DNA of 52,033 nucleotides. Origin: an uncultured Pelagibacteraceae bacterium (GTDB taxonomy: Bacteria; Pseudomonadota; Alphaproteobacteria; Pelagibacterales; Pelagibacteraceae). The notes under the pieces were generated by a model. The model saw nothing but the letters and a program-made list of their open reading frames with translations, ran no database searches and was not told the origin of the DNA. A program made the position numbers and the translations under genes. Location of the stretch: assembly GCA_902597515.1 (NCBI GenBank), contig CACJYB010000004.1:1-52033 (forward strand), in the 5' to 3' direction. This document shows positions 18,181 to 27,791 of the stretch, in pieces. Position 1 is the stretch's first letter. Each line of letters opens with the position of its first letter.

Positions 18181-18792
18181 CTACAGTCCACCTGATGAAA
18201 ATAAGAATTTAGCAACATCTTCAACACCAATTTGCTTTTTCATCTGGCAAAAAACATAAGGTAAGCCATTTCGGGCCTTTTTTACGTCTTCTTTCATGGT
18301 TTCAAGATTAACTTCTACATGAGGAGCTAAATCAGTCTTATTGATAATTAACAAGTCTGACTTTTGAATAGCAGGACCACCTTTTCTAGGAATATCTCCA
18401 CCCATACCGACGTCAATAACATAAATAGATAGATCGACTAGTTCTGGGCTAAAAGTTGCTGCTAAATTGTCTCCACCAGACTCAATTAAAATCAAATCGA
18501 GATCAGGGAATTTTTTTTTCATATTTTCTACAGCAAGCATATTAATTGAAGCATCTTCACGAATTGCTGTATGTGGACATCCTCCTGTTTCAACTCCTTT
18601 AATTCTCTCAAGAGGTAAAGCTTGAACTTTCATTAAAAATTCTGCATCTTCTTTTGTATAAATATCGTTTGATATTACAGCCATAGAAATTTTCTTTGAT
18701 AAAAATTTACACAATTCAGCTGTTAAACTTGTCTTTCCTGCACCAACGGGTCCACCTATTCCAACTTTTAATGGTCCATTTATATTTTTCAT
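18181..18792 (-). CDS. ureG: Urease accessory GTPase UreG
   Basis: This 203-residue SIMIBI GTPase powers nickel insertion into urease. The P-loop GGPVGAGKT is at 13-21. The metal-binding 'GCPHTAIR' (Cys-Pro-His), the '[15 protein letters not shown]' segment and the guanine motif NKTD are all present. Its ATG overlaps the ureF stop by 4 bases. It is the last gene of the urease operon and meets umuC tail-to-tail. Confidence 0.97.
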   Translation of the reverse strand: MKNINGPLKVGIGGPVGAGKTSLTAELCKFLSKKISMAVISNDIYTKEDAEFLMKVQALPLERIKGVETGGCPHTAIREDASINMLAVENMKKKFPDLDLILIESGGDNLAATFSPELVDLSIYVIDVGMGGDIPRKGGPAIQKSDLLIINKTDLAPHVEVNLETMKEDVKKARNGLPYVFCQMKKQIGVEDVAKFLFSSGGL

Positions 18793-19469
18793 GTCTTATA
18801 AATTCGTGTTTTCAGATTTTCATGCTTAATACTGTAGATATCACTATTAAAACAAATTCCACCTAGGTCTTCTAAATTTAAATTTTCACTTTCTTTTTCT
18901 ATTTCTCTAATTAAATCGTAAGTCTGAATTATACAGTCTTGACCAATTTTTTGTCCAACTGGTATATGTTTAATACAAACATTTATTAAGTTTGATACAA
19001 AAGATTGTAGATAAGACACTATCGTTAAGTTTAAAGGTATACCAAAGTGTTTAGCAGCTTTAGCAACTGCAATTGGATATGCAGTATTTTCCTGAATTTT
19101 AAAATCCCAACTATCAGCTAAAACTTTTCTAAATGCATTACCCATTTCTATAGACTCAATTTTTCTCTCTTTGCTTGGACAAAGTGATAGAGCAAGTTCA
19201 TTTAATTCTTCACCTTGATAGGTATATTTCATTAAAATTATATCATTTTTACCAGTGCCATATTTTAGAATACATTTTAAATAATCCAACATATCTTCTT
19301 TTGACTTAACTAAATTATCATTAATCATAGCTTCTAAACCATGAGAATATGAAAAACTTCCAACAGGAAATGATGGTGAAAACCAAGTTTGAAGAATTTG
19401 TAAAGCCTCTTTTAAATCTTTTTTACTTTTTATTTTAGTGTTTATGGCTATGGGTTCTACCAATTCCAT
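18789..19469 (-). CDS. ureF: Urease accessory protein UreF
   Basis: This 226-residue all-helical chaperone couples UreG to the UreD-apo-urease complex. The family motif '[18 protein letters not shown]' lies near residues 32-50, and the C-terminal '[16 protein letters not shown]' matches the conserved UreF tail. A strong GGGAGGAG ribosome site at 19473-19480 supports the ATG at 19469, even though this gives a 35-base overlap with ureE. The N-terminal extension before the motif is a little long for the family. Confidence 0.93.
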   Translation of the reverse strand: MELVEPIAINTKIKSKKDLKEALQILQTWFSPSFPVGSFSYSHGLEAMINDNLVKSKEDMLDYLKCILKYGTGKNDIILMKYTYQGEELNELALSLCPSKERKIESIEMGNAFRKVLADSWDFKIQENTAYPIAVAKAAKHFGIPLNLTIVSYLQSFVSNLINVCIKHIPVGQKIGQDCIIQTYDLIREIEKESENLNLEDLGGICFNSDIYSIKHENLKTRIYKT

Positions 19470-19878
19470 ATGCTCCTCCCTCTGGTTTAAAAGGTCTTAA
19501 AACTTTCTTAACCTTTCCACCTAATTTTAAAATCATTTTTTTTATTACTTCATCATACTGAATAAAAATTCTATCTTTTTCAATTTGGCATGGCATATGC
19601 CTATTTCCGATGTGCCAAATTAATTGCATTAAATTTTTTCCTTTTATTTCTAATAAACTTTCTTTTTTATTTTTGATTAAAATCAAATTTCCACTTTGAA
19701 GCCTAAACGCTTGATTTTCTGACAGTGATTTTGTCTCTGGTAAATTCACTAAAAATTCAAAACCGTTATCTGAAACTAGTTTTTTTCTTCTTAAAAATCT
19801 CTCATCATAAGATAAAGATATGTAATCTTTTGCTTTATTTTTGGTAATTTTATTAACTATTAAAAAACAATTATCCAT
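19435..19878 (-). CDS. ureE: Urease nickel metallochaperone UreE
   Basis: A 147-residue protein of UreE type: an N-terminal peptide-binding domain ('SLSYDERFLRRKKLVSDNG', 'LPETKSL') and a C-terminal metal domain with 'HIGNRHMPCQIE', containing the conserved His of the nickel site. It ends GRTHSHKH, a short His tail rather than the long His-rich tail of Klebsiella UreE. It delivers nickel to UreG. The gap to ureC is 3 bases, and it overlaps ureF by 35. Confidence 0.92.
   Translation of the reverse strand: MDNCFLIVNKITKNKAKDYISLSYDERFLRRKKLVSDNGFEFLVNLPETKSLSENQAFRLQSGNLILIKNKKESLLEIKGKNLMQLIWHIGNRHMPCQIEKDRIFIQYDEVIKKMILKLGGKVKKVLRPFKPEGGAYGIGRTHSHKH
19473..19480 (-). promoter_or_regulatory. 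Strong ribosome binding site for ureF inside ureE
   Basis: The minus strand reads GGGAGGAG-CAT-ATG, placing the core GGAGG five bases before the ureF ATG. The site is coding sequence of ureE and fixes the ureF start in the overlap. Confidence 0.8.
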
Positions 19879-19881
19879 AAG

Positions 19882-21588
19882 CTAAAACATAAAATATCTC
19901 TGTGCCAAAGGGAGTTCTTTAGCTGGTTCACAGGTAATTATCTCACCATCAGCTTTTACCTCGTATGTCTCAGGATTTACCTCAATTTTTGGACACTTGT
20001 TGTTTAAAATCATATCTTTTTTAGAAATGGCTCTTGTGTTTTCAACGGGTAATAAGTCTTTTCTAATACTTGCATCTTTTAAAGAATTCTTTTCAAGAGC
20101 TAGCTTGCTTGTGAAAATTACTGAGGATTTCTCTAACGACGTCCCAAATGATGAAAACATTGGTCTAGTGTACACAGGCTGTGGAGTTGGAATTGATGCA
20201 TTTGGGTCTCCCATTTGCGCACAAGCTATACTTCCACCTAATAATATCATCTCTGGTTTGGCACCAAAAAATGCTGGGTCCCACAAAACTAAATCTGCAC
20301 GTTTATTTTTTTCAATGTTACCAATATGTTTTGAAATTCCATGAGCAATTGCTGGATTAATTGTATATTTTGCTAAATACCTTTTAACTCTAAAATTATC
20401 ATTATCACCTTTTTCCTCTGGTAAACTTCCTCTTTGAACTTTCATTTTGTGTGCAGTTTGCCAAGTTCTGATGATAACTTCTCCAACTCTACCCATAGCC
20501 TGACTATCTGATGCAATAATTGAAAAGGCTCCCATGTCATGAAGAATATCTTCTGCTGCAATTGTTTCTCTTCTAATTCTACTTTCAGCAAATGCTACAT
20601 CCTCTGGAATAGATTTATCGAGATGGTGACAAACCATTAGCATATCTAAATGTTCTTCTATTGTATTGACTGTATATGGTCTGGTCGGATTTGTGGAAGA
20701 AGGAATAACATACTCTTCTCCACAAACTTTGATTATATCTGGCGCGTGTCCGCCACCAGCACCCTCTGTATGAAAAGCATGGATAGTTCTTTTGTTAATT
20801 GCTTTGATGGTATTTTCTACAAACCCACTTTCATTTAAAGTGTCTGTGTGAATCATTACTTGAACATCATTTTTGTCAGCAATATTCAAGCAATTATCAA
20901 TTGCTCCAGGAGTGGTTCCCCAATCCTCATGTAATTTTAAAGCTGAAGCTCCTGCTAGAATTTGCTCTTCAAGACCTTCTGGTAATGAAGAATTTCCTTT
21001 CCCCGCAAAAGCCAAATTCATAGAAAAACCATCAGCAGATTGAATCATTCTTTGTATGTGCCATGGTCCAGGTGTACACGTTGTTGCAAGTGTTCCATGA
21101 GCCGGTCCAGTTCCTCCTCCAAGCATGGTTGTGATGCCTGAGTGCAATGCATCATCAATTTGTTGGGGACATATATAATGAATGTGACTATCAAAACCCC
21201 CTGCTGTTAAAATTTTTCCCTCACCAGCAATTATCTCTGTTCCTGGACCAATAATAATATTTACTTTAGATTGAGTGTCTGGATTTCCAGCTTTACCAAT
21301 TTCAAATATTTTTCCATCCTTTAAACCTACATCAGCTTTATAAATTCCATTTACATCAACTATTAAAGCGTTGGTAATAACAGTATCAGCAGCTCCTTTT
21401 TCTCTGCTAATTTGAGATTGGCCCATCCCATCTCTTATTACTTTTCCACCACCAAACTTAACTTCTTCACCATAAGTGGTTAGATCGTTTTCAACTTCAA
21501 TAAATAATTCTGTATCTGCAAGCCTTACTTTATCTCCTGTGGTTGGCCCATACATATCTGCATAAGCTGCTCTAGAAATTTTAGCCAT
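19882..21588 (-). CDS. ureC: Urease alpha subunit UreC
   Basis: This 568-residue catalytic subunit hydrolyses urea to ammonia and carbamate. All expected nickel and catalytic residues are present: His135 and His137 ([11 protein letters not shown]), Lys218 for carbamylation (ALKLHEDWG), His247 and His273, the flap Cys320-His321 (MVCHHLD), and Asp361 (ASDSQAMGR). The length matches typical UreC (567-570). Its start shares a base with the ureB stop (TAATG), giving tight stoichiometric coupling. It looks fully functional. Confidence 0.99.
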   Translation of the reverse strand: MAKISRAAYADMYGPTTGDKVRLADTELFIEVENDLTTYGEEVKFGGGKVIRDGMGQSQISREKGAADTVITNALIVDVNGIYKADVGLKDGKIFEIGKAGNPDTQSKVNIIIGPGTEIIAGEGKILTAGGFDSHIHYICPQQIDDALHSGITTMLGGGTGPAHGTLATTCTPGPWHIQRMIQSADGFSMNLAFAGKGNSSLPEGLEEQILAGASALKLHEDWGTTPGAIDNCLNIADKNDVQVMIHTDTLNESGFVENTIKAINKRTIHAFHTEGAGGGHAPDIIKVCGEEYVIPSSTNPTRPYTVNTIEEHLDMLMVCHHLDKSIPEDVAFAESRIRRETIAAEDILHDMGAFSIIASDSQAMGRVGEVIIRTWQTAHKMKVQRGSLPEEKGDNDNFRVKRYLAKYTINPAIAHGISKHIGNIEKNKRADLVLWDPAFFGAKPEMILLGGSIACAQMGDPNASIPTPQPVYTRPMFSSFGTSLEKSSVIFTSKLALEKNSLKDASIRKDLLPVENTRAISKKDMILNNKCPKIEVNPETYEVKADGEIITCEPAKELPLAQRYFMF

Positions 21589-21893
21589 TATAATTTACCC
21601 ATAACTTTCTTATTGAACCCGTATATTTTTTTTGATCCATTTATTTCTATAAGCTCAACATCTTTAGATTGACCTGGCTCAAATCTTACAGCGGTGCCTG
21701 AAGGTATATTTAATCTCTTTCCATATGATAATTGCCTATCAAATACTAAATACTCATTTGTTTCAAAAAAATGATAATGGCTTCCAACTTGCACAGGTCT
21801 ATCTCCAGAATTAGAAATTTTTATCTTTGTAACTTTTGAATCTTTATTTAAGTCTATATCCTCGTTTTTTGTAATTACTTCACCTGGCTTCAT
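21588..21893 (-). CDS. ureB: Urease beta subunit UreB
   Basis: This 101-residue beta subunit starts with the invariant MKPGEV and contains '[19 protein letters not shown]', '[18 protein letters not shown]' and a C-terminal [10 protein letters not shown]. It is a structural subunit of the separate three-subunit (A/B/C) bacterial urease. It lies 7 bases downstream of ureA and shares a stop/start base with ureC. Confidence 0.98.
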   Translation of the reverse strand: MKPGEVITKNEDIDLNKDSKVTKIKISNSGDRPVQVGSHYHFFETNEYLVFDRQLSYGKRLNIPSGTAVRFEPGQSKDVELIEINGSKKIYGFNKKVMGKL

Positions 21894-21900
21894 AATATTG

Positions 21901-22203
21901 TCATCTAATTGGTTTGTGCACTGTTACTAATTTAGTTCCATCAGGAAAAGTAGCTTCTACTTGAACTTCCTTCACCATATCTGGAATGCCTTCCATACAA
22001 TCTTTTTTTTTAATAACATGAGCTCCTGCCTCCATGAGCTCTGCAACACTTTTACCTTCTCTAGCTCCCTCTACTACAAAATCTGTTATTAAAGCGATAG
22101 CCTCTGGATAATTCAATTTTATACCTTTGGATAATCTATTTTTAGCAACAATTGCTGCAAGGCTTATTAAAAGTTTATCTTTTTCTCTAGGAGTTAATTT
22201 CAT
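21901..22203 (-). CDS. ureA: Urease gamma subunit UreA
   Basis: This 100-residue gamma subunit has the family opening '[17 protein letters not shown]', '[20 protein letters not shown]' and the end '[16 protein letters not shown]', all highly conserved. It is a structural subunit of urease. It directly abuts ureD (no gap) and precedes ureB by 7 bases. Confidence 0.98.
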   Translation of the reverse strand: MKLTPREKDKLLISLAAIVAKNRLSKGIKLNYPEAIALITDFVVEGAREGKSVAELMEAGAHVIKKKDCMEGIPDMVKEVQVEATFPDGTKLVTVHKPIR

Positions 22204-23013
22204 TTATATATTCCATACTTTTGGTATCTTTGAACCTTCAAAAAAATAAGATAAAATTTTATCAATTGCAAATTTAAGATTATAACTATCTTTAGATAAA
22301 AGTCTTAGGATCAATTTATTATCCCATTGAGAATAATTTGAAGTTGTATTTTCATTGTTAGTTAAAGTTTCAGATAGATTATTAAGATTATTCAAAAACT
22401 TGTTTCCTACAATAATAATTGTCGCAACTGCAGAATTATTATTTAATGTCGAAAAACTATTCAAATATTTTTTTTCAAATAAACCTGTATTTATTGCTTC
22501 AGAATGAATTAGTTTATTATCTATTTTAATATTCCAAAAATCTGAAAAATATCCCCCTTCAAACTCTTCCTTCATAGAAGTTCGTCCAAAAATAATATTT
22601 TCACAAAGGAATAAATTTGAGTCTTTTGATAAATTAAAATTAATTTTTCTTTTTAAATTACAATTATTAAATAAAATTAATTCTTTTGGTAACCAAAATA
22701 AATTTGAATTGTTTGATAAATTTAAATTAATTACTAAGTTGGCTGGATCTCCGAACCCGCTGTAAATCTTTTCTGCAGCCTGAGTTGAAATACAGAGATC
22801 CGATTTATCGATCTCTATAACGTAATTGTATTCATCTCCACTAGTAATTCCACCAGCAGTATTGATGAGCATTAATTGTTTTAAATTTTCATGAAAATCT
22901 GGCATCAAAGCTTTTAAAGATCCTTGTTGATAAAGTTTTTGTAAATTTTGATCTTTTATTTTTATTTCTAATCTGCCTTTAGATTTTTCTAATTTTTTTT
23001 GACTTATATTCAT
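22204..23013 (-). CDS. ureD: Urease accessory protein UreD (UreH)
   Basis: A 269-residue accessory protein that scaffolds the UreF-UreG complex on apo-urease. Motifs are 'LINTAGGITSGDEYNYVIEI' (family GGxxxGD), 'QAAEKIYSG' and 'WLPKELILFNN'. The core fold is diverged and Asn-rich, as is normal for UreD. A GTG lies at 23016, but AGGA at 23021-23024 is better spaced (7 bases) for the ATG at 23013, which I use. It is the first gene of ureDABCEFG; no urea transporter or nickel permease gene is adjacent. Confidence 0.93.
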   Translation of the reverse strand: MNISQKKLEKSKGRLEIKIKDQNLQKLYQQGSLKALMPDFHENLKQLMLINTAGGITSGDEYNYVIEIDKSDLCISTQAAEKIYSGFGDPANLVINLNLSNNSNLFWLPKELILFNNCNLKRKINFNLSKDSNLFLCENIIFGRTSMKEEFEGGYFSDFWNIKIDNKLIHSEAINTGLFEKKYLNSFSTLNNNSAVATIIIVGNKFLNNLNNLSETLTNNENTTSNYSQWDNKLILRLLSKDSYNLKFAIDKILSYFFEGSKIPKVWNI

Positions 23014-23024
23014 CACGTTATCCT

Positions 23025-23054
23025 AACATAAAAAAACCTGTTTATAGTTTGCAA
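23025..23054 (-). promoter_or_regulatory. Candidate urease operon promoter
   Basis: On the minus strand TTGCAA (23049-23054) and TATGTT (23025-23030) are separated by 18 bp, just upstream of ureD. It is the only promoter-like pair I see in this short divergent gap. I recognise no regulator site. Confidence 0.4.
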
Positions 23055-23099
23055 ATTTTGTAGCTTGGATTATTTATTTATTTGAATAAAAAAAAGAGC

Positions 23100-23321
23100 A
23101 TGCAAAACCAAGAAATAGTCAAAATAATTGAAAACCTTAAAGGGCGAAGAAATTATGAGGAAAAAAGAGCCTCTAAATTAGGATTTGCTTCTCTTTATGA
23201 TTATTTTGAAGACAAGATTTTAAAGAAAAAAAAAGCTCTTGAGGAAGAGCAAAAAGAATTAGAAGCTACAAAAGCTGACGATCAACAAAAGGCTAAAAAG
23301 AAAAGCTGTAGCTGTTACTAA
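23100..23321 (+). CDS. Small coiled-coil protein with Cys-rich tail
   Basis: A 73-residue protein from the ATG at 23100 (a TTG at 23082 would add 6 residues). It is highly charged, with a 'LGFASLYDYFEDKILKKKKA' segment followed by a Glu/Lys coiled-coil stretch, ending KKSCSCY. The paired cysteines in the last four residues could bind metal or be modified; that is speculation. It is divergent from ureD and converges with the lyase-like gene, 1 base away. Family not recognised. Confidence 0.6.
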   Translation: MQNQEIVKIIENLKGRRNYEEKRASKLGFASLYDYFEDKILKKKKALEEEQKELEATKADDQQKAKKKSCSCY

Positions 23322-23322
23322 A

Positions 23323-24330
23323 TTAAAAAGGCTTAGGGTTGTTAGGATAACCCAAATTCTTACAAGATGATCCATCTGATTGAGGAGCTGTTTTACAAAA
23401 TGCAATCATGCTTACTCCATTAAGCTGGGTTTCTCCATTTAATTGACTTACAATTTCTGAACAGCCACTCCATAAATCATCACAATTATCGGCTTTACCA
23501 ACATTAGAATATTTAATTTTTACATCAGGTATTTTAACACCAGCATCAGTTGCTTGATTCATGTGGTGTCTATAAGGTCCAAATTTAAATCTAACACTTG
23601 AAGCACCGCCCAAAGTATCACCATAATAGCTTGATCTTAGTTTTCCATCTATCCACAAATGTAAAAATCCATCTTCTGCCCACTTTGCGTTTACTAAAAC
23701 ATTTACCCATTTACCTTTTAATGGGGAAAAATAAGCATCAAGATGAACAAAATAGGTGTCGAAGTATAAATATTCCTCTCCAGTCTCATTTTTATGTGAG
23801 GTGTAATTTGGGGAATTAAATACCCAATTAAATTTATTATTAATTATATTGAGTGCTGCATCGTGAGTTTTTTCACCTTTCCCATATAATTTTTTAAAAT
23901 CAAATAAAGATATTGTATGCTTTTCAATCTTTACGTCTTGAGGGAAAAAATAACCTACCCTGTACCATTTTGTTTTATTTTTTTTGGTAGTTTCCTTATA
24001 AGGTTCCATTATCTGGAATCTTTGTGCATGGCCAGGTTTTCCCCACCTCGACCAATCTTGTTTATGACCTTCAAATGAATATTTTAAATTGAACTCGACT
24101 CCTTTTTCAGCAACCCCCATACGATCCTCAAACTTATCAAAAAATTTATAGATGTTTGAATTTTTGATATTTCTAAGGTTGAATACCATCTTGTTATCTG
24201 ATTGTGCTTTAAGCACATAATGAGCAAAATCTTTCTTCTCCTGCTTTTTCATATTTTTGTGCCATTTGTTTGCATATGAAATTGACGGTATTAAAACAAG
24301 GGATAGAAAAATAATTATAAGTTTTTTCAT
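23323..24330 (-). CDS. Secreted polysaccharide lyase-like protein (heparin lyase I family)
   Basis: A 335-residue protein with an N-terminal signal peptide (MKKLIIIFLSLVLIPSISYA). The remainder looks like a beta-jelly-roll carbohydrate-active enzyme: 'RWGKPGHAQRFQIMEP', 'WYRVGYFFPQDV', 'HLDAYFSPLKGKWVNVLVNA' and 'FLHLWIDGKLRSSYYGD' are strings typical of the polysaccharide lyase group around heparin lyase I. The C-terminus has several Cys (CDDLWSGC, CKTAPQSDGSSC) that could form periplasmic disulfides. The substrate is unknown. It lies 3 bases after the DUF1501 gene and is probably co-transcribed. Confidence 0.65.
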   Translation of the reverse strand: MKKLIIIFLSLVLIPSISYANKWHKNMKKQEKKDFAHYVLKAQSDNKMVFNLRNIKNSNIYKFFDKFEDRMGVAEKGVEFNLKYSFEGHKQDWSRWGKPGHAQRFQIMEPYKETTKKNKTKWYRVGYFFPQDVKIEKHTISLFDFKKLYGKGEKTHDAALNIINNKFNWVFNSPNYTSHKNETGEEYLYFDTYFVHLDAYFSPLKGKWVNVLVNAKWAEDGFLHLWIDGKLRSSYYGDTLGGASSVRFKFGPYRHHMNQATDAGVKIPDVKIKYSNVGKADNCDDLWSGCSEIVSQLNGETQLNGVSMIAFCKTAPQSDGSSCKNLGYPNNPKPF

Positions 24331-24333
24331 GAA

Positions 24334-25485
24334 TTAAGCTTTGAAAAGCTTATCAGATAAATTTGGTAAATTCTCTCCCCAAAATACTTCTTTAGTAATC
24401 CTCTTAAAATCAACATCAAAGACAGTTGACATAGCAGAGGCATAAATTGCTCTTGAATCTATTGTAGAATTCAAGTCTCTTCCTTCAAATAATTCTTTTT
24501 TCTTTAGTCCTGGCCAATCCGTGTGGACTTGTGCTTTTTTAACAAGTCCTCCTGCCATTAGAATGGCTGAACCATAACCATGCTCTGTTCCATTACTACT
24601 GTTCTGCTTAATTGTTCTTCCAAACTCTGTTAGCGTTAAAACTAAAGTATTATTAAATGCCTGTTCAGACATTGAAGATTTTAAAGATCTAACAATATTG
24701 TCATAATCTGATAGGCAATCCGCATGAGCACCATCTGTTGCTCCTTGCGCAGCATGCGTGTCAAAACCATCTACCTCAAAGACTGCAACTTTAGGTCCAT
24801 CTGGTTTTGATAACTCTGTTCCAGCGCTTGAAGCTAAAATCCAAGCATCATCTCTTGATCTATTGTTAAAATCTCTAGTTAAAATGATTTCTAAATTGTC
24901 ACTTAATAATTTTTCATCATGCTCTTTATATGCTTGTTTTATAATTTCTAGAGTTTCGGGATATGGTAGACTTCGACCTACAGGAAAATAATTATTATTC
25001 ATTGGAACACCTCTTATTAATAAAGGCATTGGTAAAGCTAAAGCTAATCCTTGTCCTGTTAATCCAGCTGTTTTCATTCCTCTTCCAAGCCAACCTGTTT
25101 TTTCTTGGTAAGGTATTTTACCACCCGACTCCATTAAATTTTGGCCATCAAAATGTGATCTACCTGTGTAAGGGATATTTGTTGCATGAACTGCAGCACT
25201 TAAATTTTGATCCCAAAGACTTTTAAATGTTTTTAATGCTGGGTGTAAATCAAAATCTGAGGTTAATTTTAAAGTTCTATCAAGATTGATTTTACTTCTC
25301 AGTTTCTCAAAATTTTTGTCACCTTTAACTGGAATAGCACAAAGTCCATCCATTCCTCCACGTAACATTATAATTACCAAATTTTTCTTTTTGCCTGAAT
25401 TTGCATAACTATGAGCACTGAAACCAGCAAAATATAGTGAGGTCAAAGCTGTAGTTTTTAAAAAATCTCTTCTTGATATCTTCAT
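24334..25485 (-). CDS. DUF1501 protein with Tat signal
   Basis: A 383-residue DUF1501-family protein (alkaline-phosphatase/sulfatase-like superfamily by published relationships; activity unknown). The N-terminus is a twin-arginine signal: SRRDFLK at 4-10 followed by a hydrophobic stretch ending HSYA. The family string 'VIIMLRGGMDGLCAIPVKGD' follows, and 'HGYGSAILMAGGLVKKAQVH' appears later. It would be exported folded to the periplasm. It overlaps the DUF1800 gene by 4 bases, a pairing seen in many bacteria. Confidence 0.88.
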   Translation of the reverse strand: MKISRRDFLKTTALTSLYFAGFSAHSYANSGKKKNLVIIMLRGGMDGLCAIPVKGDKNFEKLRSKINLDRTLKLTSDFDLHPALKTFKSLWDQNLSAAVHATNIPYTGRSHFDGQNLMESGGKIPYQEKTGWLGRGMKTAGLTGQGLALALPMPLLIRGVPMNNNYFPVGRSLPYPETLEIIKQAYKEHDEKLLSDNLEIILTRDFNNRSRDDAWILASSAGTELSKPDGPKVAVFEVDGFDTHAAQGATDGAHADCLSDYDNIVRSLKSSMSEQAFNNTLVLTLTEFGRTIKQNSSNGTEHGYGSAILMAGGLVKKAQVHTDWPGLKKKELFEGRDLNSTIDSRAIYASAMSTVFDVDFKRITKEVFWGENLPNLSDKLFKA

Positions 25486-26918
25486 GCTTTTAAAAACTCC
25501 GGATGGTTAAAAAGTAGAGTATGTTTTTCAACAGATCTATTTTTTTGATTTAAGTATTTCATTATTTTGTTTGGGTTGTCAAAATTATTTTCAACCATAT
25601 TCACATAATATTCTGCATTTTTATTATTTTCCATTTTAGCAAAATTGTAACTTGCTTTTGCATACACAAGTCTTCTGATTAATAATTCCGGAGAAATCCA
25701 ATCAGCAGAATGGTCTGACCAACCGTTTGGTTGTTTTGCTCTGTAAGGATGATGACCAATATTTTGTAATAACCACTCAGGTTCTCGTTGTGAATCGAAT
25801 GGTCTTTGACCTAGCTCATATTTATCCATCAGATCTGGTGAAGGTGGCCAATTTAAATCTGCAATTTTAGCAACTTGAATAAGCCAGTTCTCAGGTGTCT
25901 GAAATTTTTTGTATTTATCATTGTATTCAAAAGCAACTTTAATTGCTGCTTTATGAATTTCAGGAATAAATCCATCAGATTTTTTGAAGGCATCAATAAT
26001 TGGTTGCTTCATCTCTTTTGTAGGTTCATCAGTGATTAAAAATCTACAAAGTCTTTCTGCAACAAAATCTCTACAATTAGGATGATTAACTAAATCTTTA
26101 ATTACAACAGCTAAAGCTTTTTTGCCTTTTTTATATTCTTTCCCCAAAACATTTTTTTTACCTGTTTGATGATATTCAGAGTTAAACCAGACATTACCTG
26201 TTTCTAAATTTTTTTTGCTCCATCTATGTTGCCAGCCAGTCATAATATATGCTAGTTGAATTACATCTTCTTGGGTATAGCCAGCTTTTGGGGACACTGT
26301 ATGCAGTTCTAAAAGTTCTCTTGCATGGTTTTCATTGATTGTTGCAGGTTCTTTTTTTCTCCTTCTCCAATCATCACTTGCTGTAACACTTTTAGGACCA
26401 GCACTCTCACTATTATCTAGATGATGAATCATGGCCCAAGAAGTGGTTACATCATAAACCATTTTTTCAAATGATTGATTTAAATTTGGTCTGATAATTT
26501 CTCTTTGATATGCGCCTGTTGAATAATTTGCTAAAAAATCTTTTTCGCTGATAGCAAAAAAGTTTCCCCAAAACATCCATAGTTTTGCTAAAACTGGATG
26601 ACTGCTATTAATTCCTTCATTATGTCTAATCGATATTTCCAATGATTCCCAAAACTTTTGACCAGTTTTGTGTCTAAGTATATCTTTATGAGTTTTGTAT
26701 AGTGTTTTGTTGTCTTTATACTTTTTTCTTAATACTTTTCTATCACCATAAACCCAGTCTCTATAATGTTTTCTTAATTCTTTTTCAGAATATATTTTAC
26801 CTTTCCAAGATAATTCTGGCACATCATTTACTTGGTCAAGAGCCCACTTCAAAGGATCAGCAGGAGCTTGTTCATTAGGTCCAATACCAAAAGCAACTTT
26901 TCTAAAAAAGTTTTTCAT
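25482..26918 (-). CDS. DUF1800 family protein
   Basis: A 478-residue DUF1800 protein. Supporting strings are 'INENHARELLELHTVSPKAG', 'YTQEDVIQLAYIMTGW', 'CRDFVAERLCRFLITDEP' and 'GWSDHSADWISPELLIRR', which recur in this family. I see no signal peptide or Tat motif at its N-terminus (MKNFFRKVAFGIGPNEQAPA), unlike its partner. It overlaps DUF1501 by 4 bases (ATGA). Molecular function is unknown. Confidence 0.87.
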   Translation of the reverse strand: MKNFFRKVAFGIGPNEQAPADPLKWALDQVNDVPELSWKGKIYSEKELRKHYRDWVYGDRKVLRKKYKDNKTLYKTHKDILRHKTGQKFWESLEISIRHNEGINSSHPVLAKLWMFWGNFFAISEKDFLANYSTGAYQREIIRPNLNQSFEKMVYDVTTSWAMIHHLDNSESAGPKSVTASDDWRRRKKEPATINENHARELLELHTVSPKAGYTQEDVIQLAYIMTGWQHRWSKKNLETGNVWFNSEYHQTGKKNVLGKEYKKGKKALAVVIKDLVNHPNCRDFVAERLCRFLITDEPTKEMKQPIIDAFKKSDGFIPEIHKAAIKVAFEYNDKYKKFQTPENWLIQVAKIADLNWPPSPDLMDKYELGQRPFDSQREPEWLLQNIGHHPYRAKQPNGWSDHSADWISPELLIRRLVYAKASYNFAKMENNKNAEYYVNMVENNFDNPNKIMKYLNQKNRSVEKHTLLFNHPEFLKA

Positions 26919-26921
26919 AAT

Positions 26922-27791
26922 TTATTTAATTTTATCAATATCATGAATGTTTGTTAAGGAATTATTAAATTCCTCAACATTCTCTCTTAAGGCTAAACTA
27001 GAGATTGAATAAATCATTATCAATAATAAAATTAATGGTAATGAAGTTATTACTGAAGCATAGCTTTTGATAAGTAATATATAAAAAATAATAAATAAAG
27101 CCGATCTTATTAAAACTGTTTTTCTGAAAACACTTATAATTGAAAGTGAATGCTTTAATAAATTAAAGAAACTCATTTGAGATGGTCCAAAATATCTTTT
27201 GCCTCGTGTGGATGGAATAGAAATTAAATCTTTTTCTATTTTTTTTAATGAACCAGAAAAACTATTCCAAGTTGCTTTTTCATCTAACAGTTTCTTTACA
27301 GTTGATTTTGATAAACAAGTAAAATTTCCAAATTTAATTGATTGACCTGTAAATGCTAAAGTTAAGAATTTGTGAAATTGATAACATAATTGAAAAAATA
27401 AACCTTCAGATCTCTTAACTCTTTCGCCAATAATTGATTTTTCAACTGATTGTTCTGAAAGTTGAATAAAATTTTTAATTTCTTCAGGTCTATCTTCTCC
27501 GTCACCATCCATAGGGATTACAAAATCAAACTCTTTCTTTTCAAAGATATATTTTAAGCCAGAAGCAATACATCTTGCATGGCCTCTATTTTCTTTCATA
27601 TTTATGATTTCAAAAGAGTTGATGTTATTTAAATTTGGATAAGTATCAATTATCTGTTGTGATGATGCATCATTAATGCCAACCAAAGATATCTCATGAT
27701 TTAAATCATTAACTTCAGAATTAATATTTTCTACCAGTGCCTTAAAAGACTCTCTGTCATTATAAATTGGAATTAAAATTACGTACTTCAT
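26922..27791 (-). CDS. Glycosyltransferase family 2, membrane-anchored
   Basis: A 289-residue GT2 enzyme: 'YVILIPIYNDRESF' opening, a nucleotide-binding 'NDAS' and the metal-binding 'MDGDGED' motif. The C-terminus has about two membrane helices (residues about 220-265), the layout of polyprenyl-phosphate sugar synthases. With the adjacent GT39 gene, which ends one base before it, it could charge a lipid carrier that the GT39 protein then uses. Sugar identity unknown. The DUF1800 gene follows 3 bases downstream. Confidence 0.82.
   Translation of the reverse strand: MKYVILIPIYNDRESFKALVENINSEVNDLNHEISLVGINDASSQQIIDTYPNLNNINSFEIINMKENRGHARCIASGLKYIFEKKEFDFVIPMDGDGEDRPEEIKNFIQLSEQSVEKSIIGERVKRSEGLFFQLCYQFHKFLTLAFTGQSIKFGNFTCLSKSTVKKLLDEKATWNSFSGSLKKIEKDLISIPSTRGKRYFGPSQMSFFNLLKHSLSIISVFRKTVLIRSALFIIFYILLIKSYASVITSLPLILLLIMIYSISSLALRENVEEFNNSLTNIHDIDKIK

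Noticed and set aside
18172-23054. Urease region as a mobile genomic island.
   Set aside because: No integrase, transposase, tRNA target, direct repeats or visible change in base composition marks its borders; only its patchy expected distribution suggests transfer.
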